A DNA stretch of 64,000 nt from Sodalis ligni (GTDB taxonomy: Bacteria > Pseudomonadota > Gammaproteobacteria > Enterobacterales > Enterobacteriaceae): positions 868,337 through 932,336 of the forward strand of contig NZ_CP075169.1 of the NCBI RefSeq assembly GCF_016865525.2, given 5' to 3'. Under the pieces are notes generated by a model. That model did no database searches. It was not told the DNA's origin and saw nothing but the letters and a program-made list of their open reading frames with translations. The translations under genes and the position numbers were made by a program. Shown here piece by piece: positions 49,314-60,194 of the stretch (position 1 is its first letter; each line of letters starts with the position of its first letter).

Positions 49314-50231
49314 ATGAGCACCCTGGGCCATCAATACGATAACTCCCTGGTTTCCAATGCGTTCGGTTTTCTGCGGCTGCCGCTGGAATTCAACCCCTAC
49401 GACAGCGATGCCGATTGGGTTATCACCGGTATACCTTTCGATATGGCCACCAGCGGACGTTCCGGCAGCCGGCACGGTCCGGCGGCTATTCGCCAGGTCT
49501 CAACCAACCTGGCCTGGGAAGGCTGCCGCTGGCCCTGGGATTTTGATGTCCGCCAGCGCCTGAAGGTAGTGGATTGCGGCGACCTGGTATTTGAGTTCGG
49601 CGATGCCCAGGATTTCAGCGACAAACTGCAACAGCATGCGGAACGCCTGCTGGCGGCGGGCAAACGGCTGTTATCGTTCGGCGGCGATCATTTTGTCACG
49701 CTTCCTCTGCTGCGCGCCCATGCCAGGCAATTTGGCAAAATGGCGCTGGTGCATTTCGACGCCCATACCGATACCTATGCCAACGGCAGCAAATTCGATC
49801 ACGGCACCATGTTCTTCCACGCCCCTAACGAGGGGTTGATCGATCCGCGGCACTCGGTGCAGATCGGCATTCGCACCGAATACGATCGCGATAACGGCTT
49901 CACCGTGCTGGACGCGGCGCAGGTTAACGATCGCCGCGTGGAAGATATCATTGCCCAGGTAAAAGGCATTGTCGGCGATTTGCCGGTTTACCTGACATTT
50001 GATATCGATTGCCTGGATCCGGCCCATGCGCCGGGTACCGGCACGCCGGTGATCGGCGGACTCAGCACCGATCGGGCCTTAAAGCTGGTGCGCGGCCTGC
50101 AGTCGCTGAATATCGTCGGCATGGATCTGGTGGAAGTGGCGCCGTCCTACGACCACGCGCAAATCACCGCCCTGGCCGCCGCCACTCTGGCCCTGGAAAT
50201 GCTCTATATCCAAGGCGCAAAAAAAGCCTGA
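49314..50231 (+). CDS. speB: Agmatinase
   Basis: SpeB hydrolyses agmatine to putrescine and urea with a binuclear manganese centre. The 305-residue ureohydrolase has the metal motifs [19 protein letters not shown] and [17 protein letters not shown]. The start [10 protein letters not shown] at 49314 equals that of E. coli and has GAAGGA upstream; an ATG at 49290 overlaps the speA stop. It completes the arginine-to-putrescine route; speC provides the parallel ornithine route. Confidence 0.97.
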   Translation: MSTLGHQYDNSLVSNAFGFLRLPLEFNPYDSDADWVITGIPFDMATSGRSGSRHGPAAIRQVSTNLAWEGCRWPWDFDVRQRLKVVDCGDLVFEFGDAQDFSDKLQQHAERLLAAGKRLLSFGGDHFVTLPLLRAHARQFGKMALVHFDAHTDTYANGSKFDHGTMFFHAPNEGLIDPRHSVQIGIRTEYDRDNGFTVLDAAQVNDRRVEDIIAQVKGIVGDLPVYLTFDIDCLDPAHAPGTGTPVIGGLSTDRALKLVRGLQSLNIVGMDLVEVAPSYDHAQITALAAATLALEMLYIQGAKKA

Positions 50232-50263
50232 TAACTCCCCAAACACCGAAAGCTAAACCGGGC

Positions 50264-50910
50264 GTGTTAAAGGGAGACCGCGCCAATGGTGTCGAAGCGG
50301 CCATCCTGTGGCCGCCGGAGCGCGCCATGGCACGGTAGACCCGCTATCGCTGAAGCTGCAACCCGGCGTGTTAAAGGGAGACCGCGCCAATGGTGCCGAA
50401 GCGGCCATCCTGTGGCCGCCGGAGCGCACCATGGCACGGTAGGCCCGCTATCACTGAAGCTTCAACCCGGCGTGTAAAAGGGAGACCGCGCCAATGGTGT
50501 CGAAGCGGCCATCCTGTGGCCGCCGGAGCGCACCATGGCACGGTAGGCCCGCTATCGCTGAAGCTTCAACCCGGCGTGTTAAAGGGAGACCGCGCCAATG
50601 GTGTCGAAGCGGCCATCTTGTGGCCGCCGGAGCGCACCATGGCACGGTAGGCCCGCTATCACTGAAGCTTCAACCCGGCGTGTAAAAGGGAGACCGCGCC
50701 AATGGTGCCGAAGCGGCCATCTTGTGGCCGCCGGAGCGCACCATGGCACGGTAGACCCGCTATCACTGAAGCTTCAACCTGACTTGTAAAAGGGAGACCG
50801 CGCCATAGCACGGTGGGCCCGCTATCACTGAAGCTTCAACCTGACTTGTAAAAGGGAAACCGCGCCATGGCACGGTAGACCCCCTATCGCTGAAGCTGCA
50901 ACCCAGCGTA
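50264..50910. repeat. Tandem array of 104-bp extragenic repeats with decayed 60-bp units
   Basis: GTGTTAAAGGGAGACC or its variant starts units at 50264, 50368, 50472, 50576 and 50680, exactly 104 bp apart. Two shorter units of about 60 bp, from 50784 and 50844, lack the hairpin segment. The hairpin GCGGCCA, five-base loop, TGGCCGC is at 50297-50315 in the first unit and is kept in all five full units while the loop varies. The array belongs to the same family as the one at 42.7 kb, in the opposite sense. It lies between speB and tktA; no gene is present up to the tktA start. Confidence 0.95.
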
Positions 50911-51139
50911 ACATCAGCGCCCATCCTGCCGGAAACGACCCGCCATTACCCGCCCCCGGCGGCTCGAACACCCCTCCGCCTGAATCTCACCTCATATTTC
51001 GCGCATTCCTGCATATACATTTATTACCAATTTAGGTTACATTTAGCGATATTTTCTTTCTTAGTCTCTGAAGTTAAGTGATTGATTTTCATATAGCTTG
51101 GTCAACGAGACACTATTCAATCCGAACTGGAGTATAAAA

Positions 51140-53134
51140 ATGACACCCCGTAAAACATTGGCGAACGCCATTCGCGCTTTGAGCATGGATGCTGTGCAAA
51201 AAGCTAAATCCGGCCATCCCGGCGCCCCCATGGGCATGGCCGACATCGCCGAAGTCCTTTGGCGAGACTATCTGCAGCACAATCCGTCCAACCCGAAATG
51301 GGCCGGCCGCGATCGCTTTGTCTTGTCCAACGGCCATGGCTCCATGCTGCTGTACAGCCTGCTGCATCTCACCGGCTATAACCTGCCGATGTCCGAACTG
51401 CAAAATTTCCGCCAACTGCATTCCAAAACCCCCGGACACCCGGAATACGGCTACACCGATGGGGTTGAAACCACCACCGGACCCCTGGGGCAGGGCATTG
51501 CCAACGCCGTGGGCATGGCCATTGCCGAACGTACCCTGGCGGCGCAGTTCAACCGTGCGGGCCATGACATCGTCGATCACCACACCTATGTGTTTATGGG
51601 CGACGGCTGCATGATGGAAGGGATTTCCCACGAAGTCTGCTCTTTAGCCGGCACCATGAAGCTGGGTAAGCTGACGGCGTTTTACGACGACAACGGCATC
51701 TCCATCGACGGGCATGTGGAAGGCTGGTTCAGCGACGACACCGCCAAACGGTTTGAAGCCTACGGCTGGCACGTGGTGCGCGGCGTAGACGGCCATGACA
51801 GCGAAGCCATCAAGGCCGCCATTGAACAGGCCAAAGCCGTTACCGATCGGCCCTCGCTGCTGATGTGCAAAACGGTGATTGGCTTCGGTTCGCCGAACAA
51901 GGCCGGTTCCCATGACGCCCACGGCGCGCCGCTGGGTGATGCCGAAGTGGCCGCCACCCGCAAGCAGCTGGACTGGAACGAAGCGCCGTTCGTCATCCCG
52001 CAGGAAATTTACGACGCCTGGGACGCCAAGTCCGCCGGCGCCGCCCGTGAAGCCGCCTGGAACGAAAAATTCGCCGCTTACGAAAAGGCCTACCCGGAAC
52101 TGGCGACGGAATTCAAACGCCGCATCGAAGGCCGTCTGCCCGCCGATTGGCGGCAGCAGAGCCAAGCCTACATCGAAAAGCTCCAGGCCAACCCGGCCAG
52201 CATCGCCAGCCGCAAGGCATCGCAAAACGCCCTGGAAGCCTTCGGGCCGCTGTTGCCTGAATTTTTGGGCGGCTCCGCCGACCTGGCGCCCAGCAATCTC
52301 ACCATTTGGTCGAAGTCGGTTTCTCTTGGCGACAACCAGGCGGGCAACTATATCCACTATGGCGTGCGCGAGTTCGGCATGACCGCCATCGCCAACGGTA
52401 TCGCCGTGCACGGCGGTTTTATACCCTATACCGCCACCTTCCTGATGTTTGTGGAGTATGCCCGTAACGCGGTGCGCATGGCGGCATTGATGAAAATCCG
52501 CTCCATCTACGTCTATACCCATGACTCAATCGGCCTGGGGGAAGACGGACCAACCCACCAGCCGGTGGAACAGCTGGCCAGCCTGCGCCTGACGCCGAAC
52601 ATGCGCACCTGGCGGCCCTGCGATCAGGTGGAATCCGCCGTGGCCTGGCAGCAGGCCATAGAACATGCCCATGGCCCGAGCACCCTGGTGTTATCCAGGC
52701 AGAATCTGGTGCAGCAGCAGCGTACGCCGCAACAGTTGGCCGATATCGCCCGCGGCGGTTATATACTGAAAGATACCGACGGTACGCCTGAGCTGATTAT
52801 TATCGCCACCGGTTCGGAAGTGGCGCTGGCGGTAACCGCGTGGGAAAAACTCAGCGGGGAAGGCCGCAAGGTCCGGGTGGTATCATTGCCCTCGCCTGAG
52901 GTGTTCGATTTGCAGGATGCGGCCTATCGCGAAGCGGTACTGCCCAAAGCGGTGTCGGCGCGTCTGGCCGTTGAAGCGGGTATCGCGGATTACTGGTACA
53001 AATACGTTGGCCTGAACGGGGCAATCATCGGCATGACCGGTTTCGGCGAATCGGCTCCGGCCGAAGAACTGTTCAAACTGTTCGGTTTCACCGCCGAAAA
53101 TGTATTGGATAAGGCGCGCACGCTGCTGGCGTAA
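51140..53134 (+). CDS. tktA: Transketolase
   Basis: Transketolase moves two-carbon units between pentose-phosphate and glycolytic sugars using thiamine diphosphate and magnesium. The 664-residue protein has the ThDP-binding segment [19 protein letters not shown] followed by [10 protein letters not shown], the substrate-binding [15 protein letters not shown] and [11 protein letters not shown], and the C-terminal [20 protein letters not shown]. The start [10 protein letters not shown] at 51140 has GGAG seven bases upstream. It makes erythrose-4-phosphate, the substrate of Epd, which is missing downstream. Confidence 0.97.
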   Translation: MTPRKTLANAIRALSMDAVQKAKSGHPGAPMGMADIAEVLWRDYLQHNPSNPKWAGRDRFVLSNGHGSMLLYSLLHLTGYNLPMSELQNFRQLHSKTPGHPEYGYTDGVETTTGPLGQGIANAVGMAIAERTLAAQFNRAGHDIVDHHTYVFMGDGCMMEGISHEVCSLAGTMKLGKLTAFYDDNGISIDGHVEGWFSDDTAKRFEAYGWHVVRGVDGHDSEAIKAAIEQAKAVTDRPSLLMCKTVIGFGSPNKAGSHDAHGAPLGDAEVAATRKQLDWNEAPFVIPQEIYDAWDAKSAGAAREAAWNEKFAAYEKAYPELATEFKRRIEGRLPADWRQQSQAYIEKLQANPASIASRKASQNALEAFGPLLPEFLGGSADLAPSNLTIWSKSVSLGDNQAGNYIHYGVREFGMTAIANGIAVHGGFIPYTATFLMFVEYARNAVRMAALMKIRSIYVYTHDSIGLGEDGPTHQPVEQLASLRLTPNMRTWRPCDQVESAVAWQQAIEHAHGPSTLVLSRQNLVQQQRTPQQLADIARGGYILKDTDGTPELIIIATGSEVALAVTAWEKLSGEGRKVRVVSLPSPEVFDLQDAAYREAVLPKAVSARLAVEAGIADYWYKYVGLNGAIIGMTGFGESAPAEELFKLFGFTAENVLDKARTLLA

Positions 53135-53152
53135 ATTCAATAAAATCTTTCA

Positions 53153-53176
53153 AGGCACCCTCGGGTGCCTTTTTTA
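53153..53176 (+). terminator. Intrinsic terminator after tktA
   Basis: The stem AGGCACCC/GGGTGCCT with a two-base loop is followed by six T residues. It is placed 19 bp after the tktA stop. Confidence 0.9.
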
Positions 53177-53213
53177 TGTTACGCCCGGAACGGAGACAAA
53201 TCTTCGGCTGGTT

Positions 53214-53969
53214 CTAGCGTGGGTTCATGGCGGCAAATATGGCGTCATAGCGACCATCCCGCTCGGCCCAGCGCCGGGTTCTGTCGTGCTCCACCAGCAC
53301 TTCACCGCCGGGGTGATCCCCCGCCGCCAGCAACTGCATAACCTCCGCCACGTATGCCGCGAGCGGAACCGCGCGCGGGTCGGAGGCCTGCTGTTCGCCC
53401 GTGAGTTCCGTCTGTACGTAGGGCGGCGCCAGTTCAAGCACCTCGACGGGAACATGACGCAACTGATGGCGCAGCGATTGAAGCCAGGAGTGCAGGAATG
53501 CTTTGCTGGCGCAATAACTCGGAAAATCGGCCCGGGGTACGAAAGCCAGGTTGGAACTGGTCGCCATGATTGCCGCGTCCGGCCGCCCTTGCAGCACCGG
53601 CAGGAAAGCCGCGGTCACGCGCAGCACTCCCAGGATGTTCGTCTCCACTATCGCCTGAGCGGCACAAACATCCCAGCCATCCGCGGTCATGTTCTCCGCC
53701 CGAGAAATACCGGCGTTGGCGATAAGCACGTTCAGTTCTGGAAAACGCGCGCGCACGTCGCCGGCAAATTGAGACAATGAGGCCGGGTCATTGAGATCGA
53801 GCGTCATTCCGATCAGGCCAGGCCGGCTTGCCGTTATTTCATCAAGCAGGGACTGCCTTCGCCCTGCGATGACAACCCGATTGCCGCGGTCGTGAAAAGC
53901 TTCGGCGAGCGCCCGGCCGATGCCGCTGGTACCGCCGGTGATGAGGATAGTGTTGCCGGTCATTTTCAT
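53214..53969 (-). CDS. Short-chain dehydrogenase/reductase (DltE-like)
   Basis: The 251-residue protein has the classical SDR motifs: TGGTSGIGRALAEAF for cofactor binding, LIANAGI, ATSSNLAF as the catalytic Ser region and YCASKAFLH as Tyr-xxx-Lys. The Arg after the first beta strand (VIAGRRQ) suggests NADP(H). It resembles DltE/YdfG-type enzymes, but the substrate is unknown. It is not part of the usual tktA-epd-pgk neighbourhood, so it may have been acquired or may have replaced lost genes. Confidence 0.82.
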   Translation of the reverse strand: MKMTGNTILITGGTSGIGRALAEAFHDRGNRVVIAGRRQSLLDEITASRPGLIGMTLDLNDPASLSQFAGDVRARFPELNVLIANAGISRAENMTADGWDVCAAQAIVETNILGVLRVTAAFLPVLQGRPDAAIMATSSNLAFVPRADFPSYCASKAFLHSWLQSLRHQLRHVPVEVLELAPPYVQTELTGEQQASDPRAVPLAAYVAEVMQLLAAGDHPGGEVLVEHDRTRRWAERDGRYDAIFAAMNPR

Positions 53970-54341
53970 GGTTCGCTGCTCCTTTATTATGGACTTCGAG
54001 ACACTCCCTGCTGGGATCCTCTCGACAAAGGACGCGTTGGATGACGGTAACGCCTACGACAGCGCCCTGCGGGCAACTGCAGAAACGATTATTACGTGGC
54101 TGCATTGGCATCGTCAATATTTTCCAAACGGGATTTTTCCAAAAAGGCCTTGCGAAGCCTCTGAGAATGGGACCTCCCCTGTAAAACGGCCGGCAATGGT
54201 GACCGCGTCCCGCTCGTTTGGCTTAAGTCTGATTTTTCTCGACTATTTGTGCAAAAAAACACCGTTTTATCCAGCGAAAACGGATCTCCATCACATATTT
54301 GCCAAAATAATTCCGCTGCGCTCTTTTTTTGATTATTCTAG

Positions 54342-54355
54342 CTGAAGCGTTTCAG
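54342..54355. promoter_or_regulatory. Cra (FruR) operator upstream of pgk
   Basis: CTGAAGCGTTTCAG is a perfect palindrome in its outer five bases and fits the Cra consensus TGAAxCGxTTCA closely. Cra controls the epd-pgk-fbaA operon in E. coli. Confidence 0.75.
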
Positions 54356-54373
54356 TCAACCATATGGGTGCGC

Positions 54374-54402
54374 TTTTGTTCATGTGGATGACCGTTTATA
54401 AT
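54374..54402 (+). promoter_or_regulatory. Candidate promoter for pgk-fbaA
   Basis: A perfect TATAAT lies at 54397-54402, with a TTTTGT or TTGTTC -35-like element at 54374-54381. It is about 20-30 bp downstream of the Cra operator, a geometry suited to Cra control. The transcript would have a leader of about 400 bases. Confidence 0.5.
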
Positions 54403-54809
54403 CGGAACCGTCAACGTTGTCGCCATCCGAGCAGCCCTTTGTTCAGCGGTCTTTTTAACAGCCGTCCGTCGGGCTTGAATTTTCGCAAAAAGCGGCATGG
54501 GACGCATTTAGTGGTATAGTTGACTGTATAACATGCTCTACCGTCACGATCGTTTTCAACATTATCCTCGTCCGGACGGACGGCGGCCTACCGCGGGACA
54601 CGTGAGCACGACAAGCAACGATTCCTCCAGGCCGGTATGTTAAAAACCCCGGTGATAAAACAAGAGCGGGACATATATAAAAGCGCGGCACCGCCGTCCG
54701 GGCACTCTTCCGGCGGGCGTTGACCGTAAGCAGCTTCCAGGCCGGCGGACGGCAACTCGTCTTCCCGCCGCCCAGGCAACTTTACAAGAATCAAACAAGA
54801 GGGTTCACC

Positions 54810-55973
54810 ATGGCTGTAATTAAGATGACTGATCTGGATCTGGCTGGTAAACGAGTACTCATCCGCTCGGATCTGAACGTTCCGGTTAAAGACGGCAAAG
54901 TAACGTCCGACGCGCGCATCCGCGCTTCATTGCCTACCATTGAAGCCGCGTTGAAACAGGGCGCGCATGTAATGGTGACGTCCCATCTCGGCCGTCCGAC
55001 CGAAGGCGAATATAATGAAGAATACTCTTTGCTGCCGGTGGTCAATTATCTGAAGGACAAGCTGTCGTCGCCGGTTCGTCTGGCCAAGGATTATCTGGAC
55101 GGCGTGGACGTGGCTGCCGGTGAGCTGGTGGTGCTGGAAAATGTCCGCTTCAATAAAGGCGAAAAGAAAGACGACGAAACCCTGTCGAAAAAATATGCCG
55201 CCCTGTGCGACGTCTATGTTATGGATGCCTTTGGTACTGCCCATCGCGCCCAGGCTTCCACTCACGGCGTCGGCAAGTTTGCCCCGGTAGCCTGTGCCGG
55301 CCCGCTGCTGTCCAATGAACTGGAAGCCCTGGGCAAAGCCCTGGGCAACCCGGCGCGTCCGATGGTTGCCATCGTCGGCGGTTCCAAGGTCTCCACCAAG
55401 CTGACCGTGCTGGATTCGTTGTCCAAGATTGCCGACCAGCTCATTGTCGGCGGCGGTATCGCCAATACCTTTATTGCCGCCCAGGGACACAATGTCGGCA
55501 AATCCCTGTACGAAGCCGATCTGATCCCCGAAGCCAAACGCCTGCTGCAAATCTGTGAAATCCCGGTGCCCGCCGACGTGCGCGTCGCCACTGAATTCTC
55601 TGAAACCGCCGCGGCGACCCTGAAGTCGGCCAGCGATATCAAAGACAATGAACAGGTGCTCGATATCGGCGATGCTTCCGCCGCACAACTGGCGGAAATC
55701 CTGAAAAAAGCCAAGACCATTCTTTGGAACGGTCCGGTGGGCGTATTCGAATTCCCTAATTTCCGTAAAGGTACCGAAATCGTCGCCAAGGCCATCGCCG
55801 AAAGCGAAGCGTTCTCCATTGCCGGCGGCGGCGACACCCTGGCGGCCATCGATCTTTTCGGCATTGCCGATCAAATTTCCTATATTTCCACCGGCGGCGG
55901 CGCTTTCCTGGAGTTTGTGGAAGGTAAAAAACTGCCTGCCGTGGTGATGCTTGAAGAGCGAGCCAAACAGTAA
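54810..55973 (+). CDS. pgk: Phosphoglycerate kinase
   Basis: Pgk transfers phosphate between 1,3-bisphosphoglycerate and ADP in glycolysis and gluconeogenesis. The 387-residue product matches E. coli Pgk: [49 protein letters not shown], the nucleotide site [16 protein letters not shown] and [12 protein letters not shown]. The start [11 protein letters not shown] at 54810 is conserved and has AAGAGGG upstream. fbaA follows after 120 bp with a hairpin between. Confidence 0.97.
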   Translation: MAVIKMTDLDLAGKRVLIRSDLNVPVKDGKVTSDARIRASLPTIEAALKQGAHVMVTSHLGRPTEGEYNEEYSLLPVVNYLKDKLSSPVRLAKDYLDGVDVAAGELVVLENVRFNKGEKKDDETLSKKYAALCDVYVMDAFGTAHRAQASTHGVGKFAPVACAGPLLSNELEALGKALGNPARPMVAIVGGSKVSTKLTVLDSLSKIADQLIVGGGIANTFIAAQGHNVGKSLYEADLIPEAKRLLQICEIPVPADVRVATEFSETAAATLKSASDIKDNEQVLDIGDASAAQLAEILKKAKTILWNGPVGVFEFPNFRKGTEIVAKAIAESEAFSIAGGGDTLAAIDLFGIADQISYISTGGGAFLEFVEGKKLPAVVMLEERAKQ

Positions 55974-55989
55974 CGCAACAGCAAGCCGG

Positions 55990-56016
55990 GCGCGCGCCAT
56001 TATCGGCGCGCGCTTT
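55990..56016. terminator. Strong hairpin between pgk and fbaA
   Basis: A 9-bp stem GCGCGCGCC/GGCGCGCGC with loop ATTATC is followed by only three T. It could be a weak terminator, an attenuator or an mRNA-stabilising hairpin between the two glycolytic genes. Confidence 0.55.
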
Positions 56017-56093
56017 CGCCGTTGCGAAGTCTGTACGGGGCAACGGTGTCCAGTCCCTCTTTTTTAATGGCCTACAAAACAGGACAAAGCAAT

Positions 56094-57170
56094 ATGTCTA
56101 AGATTTTCGATATTGTAAAACCAGGTGTTATCACCGGTGACGATGTACAGAAAGTATTTGCCGTAGCGAAGGAAAACCACTTTGCTCTGCCCGCCGCTAA
56201 CTGTGTAGGTACCGATTCAATTAACGCCGTGCTGGAAGCCGCCGCGAAAGTGCGCGCTCCGGTCATCGTTCAGTTCTCCAATGGCGGCGCGGCATTCATC
56301 GCCGGCAAAGGCCTGAAGGCCGAAGGCCAGACGCCGTCCGTATTGGGCGCTATTTCCGGTGCGCTGCATGTGCATCATATGGCCGAACACTACGGCGTGC
56401 CGGTTATCCTGCACACCGACCATTGCGCTAAAAAACTGCTGCCGTGGCTTGACGGCCTGCTTGATGCCGGCGAAAAACATTTTGCCAAGACCGGTAAGCC
56501 GCTGTTCTCATCCCACATGATCGACCTGTCGGAAGAGTCGCTGGAAGAAAACGTTGCCATTTGCAGCAAGTACCTGGCACGCATGGCTAAGATGAACATG
56601 ACCCTGGAAATTGAACTGGGCTGTACCGGCGGTGAAGAAGACGGCGTGGATAACAGCCATCTGGACAACTCTTCACTCTATACCCAGCCGGAAGACGTGG
56701 CCTATGCCTATGAAAAGCTGAATGCCATCAGCCCACGTTTCACCATCGCCGCCTCCTTCGGTAACGTTCATGGCGTATACAAGCCGGGCAACGTGAAGCT
56801 TACCCCGAAAATCCTGGATAACTCGCAGAAATTCGTTTCCGAAAAATACGGTTTGCCGGCCAATTCCCTGAACCTGGTGTTCCACGGCGGTTCGGGCTCC
56901 ACTCCGGAAGAAATCAAGGAAGCGGTAAGCTACGGCGTGGTTAAAATGAACATCGATACCGATACCCAATGGGCAACCTGGGAAGGTATTTTGAAGTATT
57001 ACCACAAAAATGCCGGTTATCTGGAATCGCAGTTGGGCAACCCCGAAGGCGAAGATAAACCGAACAAGAAATACTACGATCCCCGCGCTTGGCTGCGTGC
57101 CGGCCAAGCGTCCATGGCTGCCCGTCTTGAGCTGGCGTTCCATGAACTGAACGCTGTCGACGTATTGTAA
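56094..57170 (+). CDS. fbaA: Class II fructose-bisphosphate aldolase
   Basis: FbaA splits fructose-1,6-bisphosphate into two triose phosphates using zinc. The 358-residue protein has VILHTDHCAKKLLPWLDGLL with the zinc and catalytic residues, LEIELGCTGGEEDGVDNS, ASFGNVHGVYKPGNV and the phosphate loop FHGGSGSTPEEI. The start MSKIFDIVKPG at 56094 equals that of E. coli. It follows pgk, as in the epd-pgk-fbaA operon, and is followed by a terminator. Confidence 0.97.
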   Translation: MSKIFDIVKPGVITGDDVQKVFAVAKENHFALPAANCVGTDSINAVLEAAAKVRAPVIVQFSNGGAAFIAGKGLKAEGQTPSVLGAISGALHVHHMAEHYGVPVILHTDHCAKKLLPWLDGLLDAGEKHFAKTGKPLFSSHMIDLSEESLEENVAICSKYLARMAKMNMTLEIELGCTGGEEDGVDNSHLDNSSLYTQPEDVAYAYEKLNAISPRFTIAASFGNVHGVYKPGNVKLTPKILDNSQKFVSEKYGLPANSLNLVFHGGSGSTPEEIKEAVSYGVVKMNIDTDTQWATWEGILKYYHKNAGYLESQLGNPEGEDKPNKKYYDPRAWLRAGQASMAARLELAFHELNAVDVL

Positions 57171-57200
57171 TTTCCGTTCTGCAAAAGACGTTGTGATAAA

Positions 57201-57224
57201 AGGCCTCCAAACCGGAGGCCTTTA
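57201..57224 (+). terminator. Intrinsic terminator after fbaA
   Basis: The stem AGGCCTCC/GGAGGCCT with a five-base loop is preceded by A and followed by T residues, 30 bp after the fbaA stop. Confidence 0.8.
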
Positions 57225-57376
57225 ACATAATGAATTATAGGAATATTCCTGCCCTTTTTTCAGCCGTTGATTGGCGTCGAAAACGATTATTGGTTACGCT
57301 TAAGAAACTCCGTTGTTGTCGGCAGGTATGGCCGGCCGGTTTTTTTTCGCCTTACACCAGAGGGTAGGATAATAGA

Positions 57377-58294
57377 ATGGAAGACCTAAACGTCGTCGAT
57401 AAAATCGACCATGCCGGCAACTGGCTGGTTAATAACGAGCAGTTACTGCTTTCTTACGCAGTGAATATCGTGGCCGCGCTGGTGATTCTCTTTGCAGGGA
57501 TCCTCATCGCCCGGGTGATTTCCCGCACCGTCAATCAGCTTATGCGATCCCGCCATATCGATATCACGGTGGCGGACTTCCTGTCGTCCATCATCCGTTA
57601 TGGCGTCATTATCTTTACGGTGATTGCCGCGCTGGGCCGGGTGGGCGTTCAGACCGCGTCGGTTATCGCGGTCATCGGCGCCGCCGGCCTGGCGGTAGGT
57701 TTGGCCCTGCAAGGTTCGCTGGCCAATTTTGCCGCCGGCGTGCTGCTGGTGACATTCCGGCCTTTTCGCGCCGGCGAGTATGTGGATTTCGGCGGAACCG
57801 CGGGCACGGTGCTGATCGTGCAGATTTTTTCCACCACCCTGCGCACCTACGACGGCTTAATGATCGTGGTGCCCAACGGCAAAATCCTGGCAGGCAATAT
57901 CACCAATTTTTCCCGCGAGCCCAACCGGCTGGTGAATCTCACCATCAGCGTCAGCTACGACGCCGATATCAACACGGTTAAATCCGTGATCACTGACATT
58001 ATCAAGGCGGACAGCCGCGTACTGAAAAATATGGGCATTACCGTGGGGCTCAACAACCTGGGAGCATCGTCACTGGATTTTATGGTACGGGCCTGGGTCA
58101 AGAGCGGCGACCTGCAAAACGTCACCTTCGACTGGCTGGAACGGTTCAAACACGCGTTTGATGAACGACAAATCGGCATACCCTATCCGCAAATGGATGT
58201 GCATATGTATCGCACCCCCAAACCGCAGACCGCCGCCAACGAGGATGAATCCAAAAAGCCGGCCCCGGCGGCGGAGGGGCCCACGGCAGGCTAG
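57377..58294 (+). CDS. mscS: Small-conductance mechanosensitive channel MscS
   Basis: MscS opens under membrane tension to release solutes on hypo-osmotic shock. The 305-residue protein has three N-terminal membrane helices; the pore-lining third helix reads [20 protein letters not shown], followed by [14 protein letters not shown] of the beta domain and the C-terminal [15 protein letters not shown]. About 20 extra Pro/Ala/Lys-rich residues extend the C terminus beyond E. coli MscS. In E. coli it follows fbaA in the same way. Confidence 0.96.
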   Translation: MEDLNVVDKIDHAGNWLVNNEQLLLSYAVNIVAALVILFAGILIARVISRTVNQLMRSRHIDITVADFLSSIIRYGVIIFTVIAALGRVGVQTASVIAVIGAAGLAVGLALQGSLANFAAGVLLVTFRPFRAGEYVDFGGTAGTVLIVQIFSTTLRTYDGLMIVVPNGKILAGNITNFSREPNRLVNLTISVSYDADINTVKSVITDIIKADSRVLKNMGITVGLNNLGASSLDFMVRAWVKSGDLQNVTFDWLERFKHAFDERQIGIPYPQMDVHMYRTPKPQTAANEDESKKPAPAAEGPTAG

Positions 58295-58638
58295 TCCCGA
58301 TTGAATCGAGTATGCGTAAGGGATCGCGTGTCAAAGGGCGAGCACCCAACGTGCAACGAACGTGTTAAAGGGAGACCGCGCCAATGGGGTCGAAGCGGGC
58401 GTGGTTTTCCCGCCCGCCAGAGCGCCCCATGGCTCGGCCCGCTATCACCGAACGTGGCAGCGGGCCTGTCAAAGTGATCGGATGCTGATGTGCCCCTCCT
58501 ACGCAGCCGGCCCGCTGCCTCGGGCCAAACGCCCATTATTAGTTTTGCTAATTATTAATTAGAAATTTCCATTTCAACTGATGATGGCTTTTCATTACAC
58601 TGCCGGTATTTTCTATTGCATAACAAAAGGAATACGGC
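58295..58638. other. mscS-argO intergenic region
   Basis: No gene is present. Most of the region is the single extragenic repeat copy listed separately; the last 70 bp before argO are AT-rich and should contain its promoter, which in E. coli is activated by ArgP. Confidence 0.5.
58345..58475. repeat. Single copy of the extragenic hairpin repeat
   Basis: GTGTTAAAGGGAGACCGCGC starts at 58362, and the unit contains the hairpin GCGGGCG, nine-base loop, CGCCCGC at 58395-58417. An outer pairing AGCGGGC with GCCCGCT (58394-58400 and 58438-58444) is also possible. It belongs to the same family as the arrays at 42.7, 50.3 and 63.6 kb. Confidence 0.85.
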
Positions 58639-59283
58639 ATGTGGACTGTACTGTTCCAAGGGTTCGCCCTCGGCATGGCAACCATTGTCCCGCTTGGACC
58701 GCAGAACGTACTGGTCATGAATCAGGGCATCCGCCGGCAATATCATCTGTTGATTGCTTCTCTGTGCCTGCTCAGCGACATGGTGCTTATCTCGGCGGGC
58801 GTGTTTGGCGGCAGCGCGCTGCTGTCGCGCTCGCCCGTACTGCTGCAAGCCGTCACCCTGGCGGGGGTGGCGTTTCTCTCCTGGTATGGATTTAACGCCG
58901 TCAGGCATGCCTGGCGCGGCGACGAGGCGATGGCGGACCGGGCCGGTATGCTCCCCGCCAGCCGAGGCCGGGTGGTGATGACCATGCTGGCGGTGACCTG
59001 GCTCAATCCCCATGTCTATCTCGATACCCTGGTAGTGCTGGGCAGCCTCGGCGGTCAGTTAGATCCGTTGGCGCGACGCTTCTTTGCCGCCGGTTCCATC
59101 GGCGCCTCGGTGGTGTGGTTTTACGGACTGGCCCTGCTGTCGGCACGGCTTTCCCCCTGGCTGAACCGGCCGCCGGTACAAAGGGGCATCCAGCTGTTCG
59201 TGGGAATGGTGATGTGGATGGTGGCGCTGAAACTGGCGCGTCAGTCCTGGCCGCTGTCGTTGCTCATGACGCATTTACAATAG
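58639..59283 (+). CDS. argO: Arginine exporter ArgO (LysE family)
   Basis: ArgO exports arginine, and the toxic analogue canavanine, across the inner membrane. The 214-residue protein has about six helices and LysE-family motifs [20 protein letters not shown] and [22 protein letters not shown] precedes the ATG. Its activator gene argP lies two genes downstream, as in E. coli. Confidence 0.94.
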   Translation: MWTVLFQGFALGMATIVPLGPQNVLVMNQGIRRQYHLLIASLCLLSDMVLISAGVFGGSALLSRSPVLLQAVTLAGVAFLSWYGFNAVRHAWRGDEAMADRAGMLPASRGRVVMTMLAVTWLNPHVYLDTLVVLGSLGGQLDPLARRFFAAGSIGASVVWFYGLALLSARLSPWLNRPPVQRGIQLFVGMVMWMVALKLARQSWPLSLLMTHLQ

Positions 59284-59468
59284 CTTACCGCAAATGCCCC
59301 GTTTGAAGACTCCTCCTATATTTTACCGGACGCACGGCGCGTTACTCTGCCGATGCAGCATAACCAAACGGTAAATAACTGCAAATAACATAGCCATAAG
59401 ATGAAATTCGGTAATGATATGCTGCATCAGGATGAGTATATCTGCAATCCAACTCGACGGGAGGTACC

Positions 59469-60194
59469 ATGAAGGTCAAGGCATTAGCATTAGCCGCCAT
59501 ATTGGGGTGGGGGGCGTTATCCACCCAGGCGCCGGCCGCGGAGCTGCCCGCCGGGCCGCACGTCATCACCTCCGGCGCCGCAAGCGTGGAGGTGGTGCCG
59601 GACATCGCCACCCTGACCATAGAAGTCTCCATTTCGTCCAAGGACGCCGGCGACGCCAAGAAACAGGCGGACGCGCGCGTTGCGCAATACTTTGATTTTC
59701 TGGCTAAAAACGGCGTAGAGAAGAAAGACATCAATGCCGCCAATCTGCGCACCCAGCCGGAATATGACTTCCTGAAAACCGGCGAATCGGTGCTGAAAGG
59801 CTACCGCGCGGTGCGCCAGGTCCAGGTTACGCTGCGGCAGCTTGATAAACTCAATGAACTATTGGACGGCGCGCTGAAATCCGGCCTGAACGAAATCAGG
59901 GCGGTGGAACTGGGCGTGGCCAATCCGGACGTCTATCGCGACAAGGCGCGCAGCCAGGCTATGGAAAATGCCTCCTCCCAGGCCCGTGCGCTGGCGGAAG
60001 GCTTCAAGGCCCAGCTGGGACCGATTTACAGTATCCGTTACCACGTGGCCAACTATCAGCCGGTTCCGGTAGCCCGGATGTTCAAAGCCAATGACGCCAT
60101 GGCGCAAACCGATGCCGCGCAAACCTATGCGCAGCAGACCATTCGTTTCGACGATCAGGTCGACGTGGTATTTGAACTGCGGCCTCAGCCTTAA
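59469..60194 (+). CDS. yggE: SIMPL-domain periplasmic protein YggE
   Basis: The 241-residue protein has a signal peptide ([20 protein letters not shown]) and a SIMPL/DUF541 domain ([40 protein letters not shown]). YggE is associated with relief of oxidative stress in E. coli; its biochemistry is not defined. Its stop overlaps the argP stop by four bases in tail-to-tail orientation. Confidence 0.93.
   Translation: MKVKALALAAILGWGALSTQAPAAELPAGPHVITSGAASVEVVPDIATLTIEVSISSKDAGDAKKQADARVAQYFDFLAKNGVEKKDINAANLRTQPEYDFLKTGESVLKGYRAVRQVQVTLRQLDKLNELLDGALKSGLNEIRAVELGVANPDVYRDKARSQAMENASSQARALAEGFKAQLGPIYSIRYHVANYQPVPVARMFKANDAMAQTDAAQTYAQQTIRFDDQVDVVFELRPQP

Larger units (their letters stand above)
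53970..54809. other. Long promoter region of pgk; epd absent
   Basis: In E. coli epd lies directly before pgk. Here 840 bp hold no supported gene and no recognisable epd remnant. A Cra operator and a promoter are listed separately. A second possible start signal, TTGACTGTATAAC, lies near 54520-54535. Confidence 0.55.

Noticed and set aside
53920..54345. Plus-strand open frame of 141 codons near the pgk upstream region
   Set aside because: Its first part overlaps the SDR gene antisense, there is no ribosome-binding site, and the composition is not protein-like; it is not an epd remnant.
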